From assembly GCA_023458315.1 (NCBI GenBank), contig JAEXAH010000014.1, positions 1 through 25,244 on the forward strand: a DNA stretch of 25,244 nucleotides, given 5' to 3'. The DNA is from Pseudomonadota bacterium. GTDB lineage: Bacteria; Pseudomonadota; Alphaproteobacteria; Rhodospirillales; Magnetospirillaceae. The notes below the pieces were generated by a model that saw only the letters and a program-made list of their open reading frames with translations, was not told the origin of the DNA and ran no database searches. Positions 21,546 to 25,244 of the stretch are shown piece after piece; positions within the stretch are counted from its first letter, which is position 1, and the number at the start of each line of letters is the position of its first letter. Position numbers and translations under genes: made by a program.

Positions 21546-22133
21546 ATGTCCAGCACCTCCGCCGATCCCTTCGTCCAGTTCGCCCAGTGGATGGCCGACG
21601 CCGAGGCGTCCGAGCCCAACGACCCCAACGCCATGGCGCTGGCCACCGCCGACGCCCAGGGCCGCCCCAGCGTGCGCATGGTGCTGCTGAAGGATGCCGG
21701 GCCGGACGGCTTCGTCTTCTACACCAACCTGGAAAGCCGCAAGGGCGGCGAATTGGCGGCGAATCCCCATGCCGCGCTGCTGTTCCACTGGAAAAGCCTG
21801 CGCCGCCAGATCCGGGTCGAGGGACCGGTGTTGCCGGTGACGGCCGAGGAAGCGGATTCCTATTTCGCCAGCCGCGCCCGCACCAGCCAGATCGGCGCCT
21901 GGGCGTCGAAGCAGTCGCGGCCGTTGCAGGGGCGGTTCGAACTGGAGAAGCGGGTGGCGGAATACACCGCCAAGTTCGGTTTCGGCGCGGTGCCGCGTCC
22001 GCCGCACTGGTCCGGTTTCCGCGTGGTGCCGCAACACATCGAGTTCTGGCAGGACAAGCCGTTCCGCCTGCATGATCGCGCGGTCTTCGACCGCGATGGC
22101 GACGGCTGGACCGTCACCCCCCTGTTCCCGTGA
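21546..22133 (+). CDS. pdxH: Pyridoxine/pyridoxamine 5'-phosphate oxidase
   Basis: The 195-aa product is the FMN enzyme that oxidises pyridoxine- or pyridoxamine-phosphate to pyridoxal phosphate, the last step of vitamin B6 synthesis and salvage. FMN- and substrate-binding stretches are clear: RPSVRMVLLKDAGPDGFVFY, TNLESRKGGELAANPHAALL, FHWKSLRRQIRVEGPV and the C-terminal WSGFRVVPQHIEFWQ. The protein ends in LFP, close to the family ending RLAP. It is somewhat shorter than E. coli PdxH (218 aa) at the N-terminus, as is common in alphaproteobacteria. The start ATG 21546 gives the motif order expected; no strong ribosome binding site is seen. fieF follows after 7 bp, so the two form an operon. 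Confidence 0.96.
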   Translation: MSSTSADPFVQFAQWMADAEASEPNDPNAMALATADAQGRPSVRMVLLKDAGPDGFVFYTNLESRKGGELAANPHAALLFHWKSLRRQIRVEGPVLPVTAEEADSYFASRARTSQIGAWASKQSRPLQGRFELEKRVAEYTAKFGFGAVPRPPHWSGFRVVPQHIEFWQDKPFRLHDRAVFDRDGDGWTVTPLFP

Positions 22134-22140
22134 GCACGCC

Positions 22141-23052
22141 ATGAGCACCGCCCCCGTCCCACCGTCCGAGGCCGCACGCCTGATGCGTCTGGCCACCTAT
22201 GCCTCGGTGGCCACCGCGGGCACGCTGATCGCCGTCAAGCTGGGGGCGTGGGGGCTGACCGGCTCGGTGGCGCTGCTGTCGACGCTGATCGATTCCACCC
22301 TGGACGCCGCCGCCTCGCTGATCAATCTGTGGGCGGTGCGTCACGCCCTGACCCCCGCCGACCAGGAACACCGCTTCGGCCACGGCAAGGCCGAGCCGCT
22401 GGCCGGGCTGGGTCAGGCGGCGTTCATCGTCGGCTCGGGCGCCTTGCTGCTGGCCCAGGCGGTCAACCGTCTGCAACACCCGGTCGAGGTGGCCAACGCC
22501 GACATCGGCACCGGCGTCATGCTGTTTTCCATCGTGCTGACCCTGGTTTTGGTGCGCTTTCAGAAATATGTGCTGAGCAAGACCCGCTCGGTGGCCATCT
22601 CGGCGGATTCGCTGCATTACGCGGGCGACGTCATGATGAACGGCGCGGTGATCGTGTCGCTGCTGCTGGGCAAGTTCCTGGGCTGGACCTTCATCGACCC
22701 GCTGTTCGCCATCGCCATCGGCGGCTATCTGATGTGGAGCGCCTGGCGGATCGCCCTGGGCTCGCTGGACATGCTGATGGACCGCGAACTGCCCGAGGAC
22801 GACCGCGAGCGCATCCGCGTGCTGACCCTGGCGGTCGACGGGGTGCGGGGCATGCACGATTTGCGCACCCGCCTGTCGGGGCAACAGGGCTTCATCCAGT
22901 TGCATCTGGCGCTGGACGACGACCTGCCGCTGGTCAAGGCCCACGCCATCGCCGACCGGGTCGAGGCGGCCATCACCGACGCCTTTCCCCATTGCGACGT
23001 GCTGATCCACCAGGACCCGGTCAGTCTGCACGACGACCCGGAAGAAGGGTGA
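22141..23052 (+). CDS. fieF: Cation diffusion facilitator, FieF/YiiP type
   Basis: The 303-aa product exports divalent metals (Zn, Fe or Cd class) in exchange for protons. It has about six membrane helices in residues 15-215 and a cytoplasmic metal-sensing domain in the last 90. The transport site is complete: D51 and D55 in helix 2 (STLIDSTLDAAASL), and H159 and D163 in helix 5 (SADSLHYAGDVMMNG), with the same spacing as E. coli YiiP D45/D49/H153/D157. RFGHGKAEPLAGL (79-91) is the family loop. The start ATG 22141 is used because the 22072 alternative lies within pdxH. In magnetotactic relatives this family includes the MamB/MamM magnetosome iron transporters, but nothing else of a magnetosome island is present, so this is the housekeeping type. 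Confidence 0.93.
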   Translation: MSTAPVPPSEAARLMRLATYASVATAGTLIAVKLGAWGLTGSVALLSTLIDSTLDAAASLINLWAVRHALTPADQEHRFGHGKAEPLAGLGQAAFIVGSGALLLAQAVNRLQHPVEVANADIGTGVMLFSIVLTLVLVRFQKYVLSKTRSVAISADSLHYAGDVMMNGAVIVSLLLGKFLGWTFIDPLFAIAIGGYLMWSAWRIALGSLDMLMDRELPEDDRERIRVLTLAVDGVRGMHDLRTRLSGQQGFIQLHLALDDDLPLVKAHAIADRVEAAITDAFPHCDVLIHQDPVSLHDDPEEG

Positions 23053-23055
23053 ATC

Positions 23056-23085
23056 AAAAAGCCCCGTCCGGGGACGGGGCTTTTT
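23056..23085 (+). terminator. Bidirectional Rho-independent terminator
   Basis: AAAAA (23056-23060), GCCCCGTC (23061-23068), a 4-base loop, GACGGGGC (23073-23080) and TTTTT (23081-23085) form a strong stem with a T-run on the plus strand and an equal T-run on the minus strand. It lies between the stops of fieF (23052) and the convergent XRE regulator gene (23087) and can end both transcripts. Confidence 0.93.
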
Positions 23086-23086
23086 C

Positions 23087-23566
23087 CTACGCTTTCTCGA
23101 TGGGGCCCAGCACGGTGGCCAGGTCCTGCACCCGCCGCCGCACCTCGGGGTCGCGGATGCGGTAATAGGCGCGGACCAGTTCCAGCGTCTCGCGCTGAAG
23201 CATCAGGCTTTCCTCGGCCTGGGGCGGGTCCTCGGTGGCGCGGACCATGTTGCGCGGGCTGGCCGCCATGGTTTCCTCGTCCATGTCCTCGTAGAAATAG
23301 CTGACCGGCACGTCCAGCACGCGCGCCAGATCGTACAGCCGCGAGGCGCCGATGCGATTGGCGCCGCGTTCGTATTTCTGCACCTGCTGGAAGGTCAGGC
23401 CCAGCGCCTCGCCCAGCTTTTCCTGGCTCATGCCGAGCAGGGTGCGGCGAAGGCGGACGCGGGCGCCCACATGCACGTCGATCGGATTGGGACGGCCCGA
23501 GGGGGTGCGGCCGCGGCTGGCGCGGCGCGATACACCGGCGGTGCTCTTGCGGTTGGCCTGGGACAT
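23087..23566 (-). CDS. XRE-family helix-turn-helix transcriptional regulator
   Basis: The 159-aa protein has a basic, Ser- and Arg-rich N-terminus (1-27), then a Cro/CI-type DNA-binding domain at about 28-93 (MSQEKLGEALGLTFQQVQKY with ERGANRIGASRLYDLARVLD, ending in PVSYFYEDM). A C-terminal region (about 125-159) is predicted helical (LELVRAYYRIRDPEVRRRV). This form is widespread in alphaproteobacteria, often in several copies per genome, and its regulon is mostly unknown. The start MSQANRKST (ATG 23566-23564) has a near-perfect ribosome binding site, GAGGTGAT (23579-23572 on the minus strand). It is divergent from the LuxR gene across 163 bp, so it could control that promoter and its own. 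Confidence 0.92.
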   Translation of the reverse strand: MSQANRKSTAGVSRRASRGRTPSGRPNPIDVHVGARVRLRRTLLGMSQEKLGEALGLTFQQVQKYERGANRIGASRLYDLARVLDVPVSYFYEDMDEETMAASPRNMVRATEDPPQAEESLMLQRETLELVRAYYRIRDPEVRRRVQDLATVLGPIEKA

Positions 23567-23729
23567 ACGTTATCACCTCTGTACGCAGCGGCGCGGGGGG
23601 CGCGCCGGATCTTTCAACGGGAACCTCTTCCAATCGGCGACGGAGCGCGAGCGCGATAAATAGGGAGAGGGGGGCCTTCTCACAATAGCTGCATTTCGCA
23701 GGCATGTGTAGAGATAAGAGGAGTCCCGG
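23567..23729. promoter_or_regulatory. Divergent promoter region between XRE and LuxR-type genes
   Basis: The 163-bp region feeds both regulators. It contains the strong ribosome binding sites GAGGTGAT (minus, 23579-23572) and AGAGGAG (plus, 23717-23723) and a small perfect dyad CTGC-N5-GCAG (23689-23701), 29 bp before the luxR-type start. A canonical CTG-N10-CAG lux box is not present here. No clear -35/-10 pair can be named. Confidence 0.4.
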
Positions 23730-24455
23730 ATGGACGTCTTGCGTGATCCGGTCGAGGCGTTGGCCAGCGATTTGGCGGGCATCACCGACCCGGCGCACCG
23801 TCAGCGGGTGTTCCTGGCCCATGCCGGCGCCTTTGGGGTTTCCCATTTCGCCTATCTGAACACCGGCCATGCGGGCGATCCGTTCCACGTCGAAACCAAT
23901 TATCCCGTGGAATGGGCCGGGCAGTACCGCGACCGGGGCTATGTGGAGGTGGACGCGGTGGCGCTGGAGGGCATGCGGTCGCCGGTGCCGTTCCACTGGC
24001 GCACCGCCCTGGCCCTGCCGCAATACGGTGTCGCGGCGCGGACGGTGTTCGAGGAGGCGGCCGAGTTCGGCCTGCGCGACGGCTATACCGTGCCGATCCA
24101 CGGCCCCGGCGGCATCAGCATGATGAGCATGGCGGTGGACGATCCCGGCCTGTTCGCCCCGGCGGCGGCGGCCGACCGCCATGTGCTGCATCTGATGGCG
24201 CTGCATTTCCATCTGGCCTGCGACCGGGCGCTGGCGACCGGCGCCGCGACGGCGGCGCCACGGCTGACGCCGCGCGAATGCGAGGTGCTGTTGTGGGCGG
24301 CACGCGGCAAGACCGGCTGGGAGATCGGGCAAATCCTGAACCTGACGGCGCGCACCGTCACCTATCACGTGGAAAACGCCCGCGCCAAGCTGGGGGCGGC
24401 CAGCCGCGCCCAGGCGGTGGTGGCGGCCATGACGCTTGGCCTTATCCGTCCGTAA
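23730..24455 (+). CDS. LuxR-type transcriptional regulator with autoinducer-binding domain
   Basis: The 241-aa protein has the two-domain layout of quorum-sensing regulators. The N-terminal ligand domain (about 15-165) keeps W62 and Y66 (EWAGQY), D75, W90 (PFHW) and G118 (RDGYTVPIHG), corresponding to the W57, Y61, D70, W85 and G113 set of LuxR/TraR proteins. The usual Pro after the Asp (P71) is Ala here (A76). The C-terminal domain is a GerE-type HTH (LTPRECEVLLWAARGKTGWE, then EIGQILNLTARTVTYHVENA). The start ATG 23730 has AGAGGAG 6 bases upstream. No luxI-like synthase is in the window, so it is a solo as far as can be seen. It should respond to an acyl-homoserine lactone or another small ligand. 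Confidence 0.92.
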   Translation: MDVLRDPVEALASDLAGITDPAHRQRVFLAHAGAFGVSHFAYLNTGHAGDPFHVETNYPVEWAGQYRDRGYVEVDAVALEGMRSPVPFHWRTALALPQYGVAARTVFEEAAEFGLRDGYTVPIHGPGGISMMSMAVDDPGLFAPAAAADRHVLHLMALHFHLACDRALATGAATAAPRLTPRECEVLLWAARGKTGWEIGQILNLTARTVTYHVENARAKLGAASRAQAVVAAMTLGLIRP

Positions 24456-24475
24456 TCCCCCTGACTTCCGGCATA

Positions 24476-24491
24476 CTGTAATTTTTGGCAG
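24476..24491. promoter_or_regulatory. Possible lux-box-like site (CTG-N10-CAG)
   Basis: CTG (24476-24478), ten bases (TAATTTTTGG) and CAG (24489-24491) match the minimal signature of LuxR-type operators. The site lies 20 bp after the luxR-type stop and about 70 bp before the next start (24562). The inner bases do not extend the dyad, so chance is a serious alternative. Confidence 0.25.
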
Positions 24492-24561
24492 GTGGCAAAC
24501 GCACGGTCACTTGCGACAATGTTCGTCTGACGCATGGGGGGCGGAGGGGGGACGAGACAGC

Positions 24562-24738
24562 ATGAACGTGATCGCATTTCCACGACGGGAACACCGCGAG
24601 GACCGCCTGCGCGGGATCGAGCAATGCCTGGACGCGCTGGGGGAAGAGGCGGCGGCCATGGGCCTGCCGTTGCTGTCCCATCTGATCGCCGTGGCGCGCG
24701 AGGCGGCGCACGACGCCGTCGAGGACGAACGCGGTTAG
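24562..24738 (+). CDS. Small conserved-looking protein (58 aa), unknown function
   Basis: The frame starts at ATG 24562 behind a G-rich ribosome binding site (GGAGGGGGG, 24543-24551) and encodes 58 residues: MNVIAFPRREHREDRLRGIE, then an amphipathic helical body (LDALGEEAAAMGLPLLSHLI and AVAREAAHDAVED), ending in ERG. The composition and helix pattern look like a real small cytoplasmic protein; a similar opening is familiar from small hypothetical proteins of Magnetospirillum relatives (memory, unverified). Its stop TAG is part of the TTAG target duplicated by the mini-element at 24739, so the original C-terminus may have been longer if an earlier insertion trimmed it. It is about 105 bp downstream of the LuxR-type gene and possibly controlled by it. 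Confidence 0.6.
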   Translation: MNVIAFPRREHREDRLRGIEQCLDALGEEAAAMGLPLLSHLIAVAREAAHDAVEDERG

Positions 24739-24775
24739 CAGGCTGCGGAAAAACTCTCAAACAGCCCATTTCTCC

Positions 24776-24804
24776 CGTCACCCCCGCGAAGGCGGGGGTC
24801 CATG
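24776..24804 (+). repeat. Dispersed palindrome A, first copy
   Basis: ACCCCCGC-GAAG-GCGGGGGT forms an 8-bp stem with a 4-base loop, flanked by CGTC and CCATG. It is the inverted partner of 24850-24878. This GTCA-palindrome-TCCATG unit is a common intergenic repeat in alphaproteobacteria. Confidence 0.7.
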
Positions 24805-24849
24805 TTGGGGAAAGATACTGACTTCACCGCAATATCTGGAATGCGGACA

Positions 24850-24878
24850 CATGGATTCCCGCTTTCGCGGGAATGACG
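24850..24878 (-). repeat. Dispersed palindrome A, second copy (inverted)
   Basis: ATTCCCGC-TTTC-GCGGGAAT (24855-24874) is an 8-bp stem within CATGG and GACG flanks. Read on the minus strand it gives the same unit as 24776-24804 with a few transitions, so the two copies face each other 45 bp apart. Confidence 0.7.
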
Positions 24879-24916
24879 TTCTTTTTTGGTTCATCGCGGA
24901 ATTCCGGGGAAATGCT

Positions 24917-24948
24917 CGTCATGGCCGGGCTTGACCCGGCCATCCACG
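24917..24948 (+). repeat. Dispersed palindrome B, first copy
   Basis: ATGGCCGGG-CTTGA-CCCGGCCAT (24921-24943) is a 9-bp perfect stem with a 5-base loop, flanked by CGTC and CCACG. It is the unit behind the spurious peptide VMAGLDPAIH. Confidence 0.75.
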
Positions 24949-24994
24949 TTTGTCCGCGGGCATCTCAGCGGAAAGACGGGAACAGGCGGCGCCG

Positions 24995-25026
24995 CGTGGA
25001 TGCCCGGATCAAGTCCGGGCATGACG
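24995..25026 (-). repeat. Dispersed palindrome B, second copy (inverted)
   Basis: ATGCCCGGA-TCAAG-TCCGGGCAT (25000-25022) is a 9-bp perfect stem. With its CGTGG and GACG flanks it is the reverse-complement version of 24917-24948, 46 bp away. Confidence 0.75.
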
Positions 25027-25088
25027 CAAACGGTTGCTGGGCCAACAGACCCGCAAATCTGCGAAGCCCCTCTTTTTTCCGCAGCCTG

Positions 25089-25244
25089 TTAGGTGTTTAG
25101 TCCCGGCATTTGATGGGGCGGATTAAGCCTGAACCGCTCCGGTTCGGCTTCCCATATTTTGCAGATGTATTCGTATGGGGTGAGCCCCCGCAGGGTCTTC
25201 AGGCGGCGGGCAAAATTGTATGCCCTGACGAAGTTTTCGAGATG
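25089..25244 (-). CDS. IS481-type transposase, C-terminal fragment (runs off the right edge)
   Basis: Fifty-one codons of the transposase C-terminus enter from the right edge: HLENFVRAYNFARRLKTLRG, LTPYEYICKIWEAEPERFRL and NPPHQMPGLNT, then TAA at 25091-25089. This is the familiar end of IS481-type DDE transposases, including the catalytic-domain tail with YNFARRLKTL. The last codons lie inside the terminal repeat, and the stop codon lies outside the element, in the TTAG/CTAA target sequence. The N-terminus is beyond the window. Confidence 0.88.
   Translation of the reverse strand, partial: HLENFVRAYNFARRLKTLRGLTPYEYICKIWEAEPERFRLNPPHQMPGLNT
25094..25118 (+). repeat. Terminal inverted repeat of the right IS481-type copy
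   Basis: This is the stop-codon-side end of the IS. Read inward it matches 127-103 at 22 of 25 positions. It also encodes the last transposase residues (HQMPGLNT) on the minus strand. Confidence 0.75.
25094..25244 (-). mobile_element. IS481-type insertion sequence, right copy (partial)
   Basis: The element begins at its stop-codon end with the terminal repeat TGTTTAGTCCCGG (25094) and extends beyond the right edge. It has the same orientation as the copy at 1-127, so the two form direct repeats around about 25 kb. It abuts the 350-bp mini-element with one base (25093) between the TTAG duplication and the IS end. Confidence 0.82.

Larger units (their letters stand above)
24739..25088. mobile_element. 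350-bp non-autonomous (MITE-like) element with TTAG target duplication
   Basis: CAGGCTGCGGAAAAA (24739-24753) is repeated in perfect inverted form at the right end (25074-25088). TTAG stands directly outside on both sides (24735-24738 and 25089-25092), as expected for a 4-bp target duplication; TTAG fits the YTAR targets of the IS5 group. The 350 bp between contain no transposase, only two pairs of dispersed palindromes. This fits a mini-element mobilised in trans by an IS with the same ends. The frame MAGLDPAIH...DARIKSGHD that crosses it is a known translation artefact of the palindromes. Confidence 0.7.

Noticed and set aside
22141..23052. Magnetosome iron transporter (MamB/MamM) for the cation diffusion facilitator
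   Set aside because: The metal site and loops match FieF/YiiP, it sits in an operon with pdxH, and no other mam gene is nearby.
23689..23701. Lux box upstream of the LuxR-type gene
   Set aside because: The dyad is CTGC-N5-GCAG, too short in spacing for the CTG-N10-CAG signature.
24776..25026. CRISPR array from the regularly spaced palindromes
   Set aside because: There are two different repeat units in inverted pairs, not direct repeats with unique spacers, and no cas genes are present.
24873..25100. Plus-strand frame reading MAGLDPAIH ... DARIKSGHD
   Set aside because: It is the translation of the paired palindromes B and is a known annotation artefact in alphaproteobacteria; there is no ribosome binding site.

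Overview
The window is high-GC bacterial DNA (about two thirds G+C by eye). Its gene content points to an alphaproteobacterium, most likely Rhodospirillales close to Magnetospirillum: PAS-rich hybrid kinases with Hpt tails, an XRE regulator of a type typical for the class, and the dispersed palindromes whose spurious translation contains MAGLDPAIH and DARIKSGHD. The taxonomy is inference; no rRNA or other marker is present. I see no tRNA, rRNA or CRISPR array.

Layout. Both edges lie inside copies of one IS481-type insertion sequence: the transposase N-terminus at 1-71 and the C-terminus at 25089-25244, both on the minus strand. The left copy interrupts a minus-strand gene of unknown function (128-748). 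Next comes a tightly coupled minus-strand operon with ATGA overlaps: a membrane hybrid histidine kinase (2527-5490), a receiver-GGDEF diguanylate cyclase (1322-2530) and a nucleoside 2-deoxyribosyltransferase-like protein (822-1325). pepN (5504-8155) lies just upstream on the same strand. Facing it is a plus-strand operon: a 52-codon ORF (8334-8492), a soluble hybrid kinase (8489-11806) and a receiver-HD-GYP phosphodiesterase (11828-12889). Two phosphorelays with opposite c-di-GMP outputs thus flank pepN.

The middle holds ppc (12894-15686) and a MacAB-type tripartite efflux operon (macA 19157-20335, macB 17161-19146, outer-membrane factor 15758-17158), all on the minus strand. A J-domain co-chaperone gene (20437-21342, minus) is divergent from pdxH-fieF (21546-23052, plus). 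That pair ends at a strong terminator shared with a convergent XRE regulator gene (23087-23566, minus). A LuxR-type regulator without a visible luxI (23730-24455) and a 58-aa conserved-looking ORF (24562-24738) follow.

The right end is mobile: a 350-bp non-autonomous element (24739-25088) with 15-bp terminal inverted repeats and a TTAG target duplication contains two pairs of oppositely oriented palindromes. It abuts the second IS481 copy, and TTAG-type target sequence supplies stop codons to both neighbouring reading frames.

The most interesting points are the deoxyribosyltransferase coupled to a cyclase and kinase, the paired cyclase and phosphodiesterase phosphorelays, a 22-bp-phased direct repeat upstream of the second relay, the nested mini-element, and a gene of unknown function cut by the left IS.
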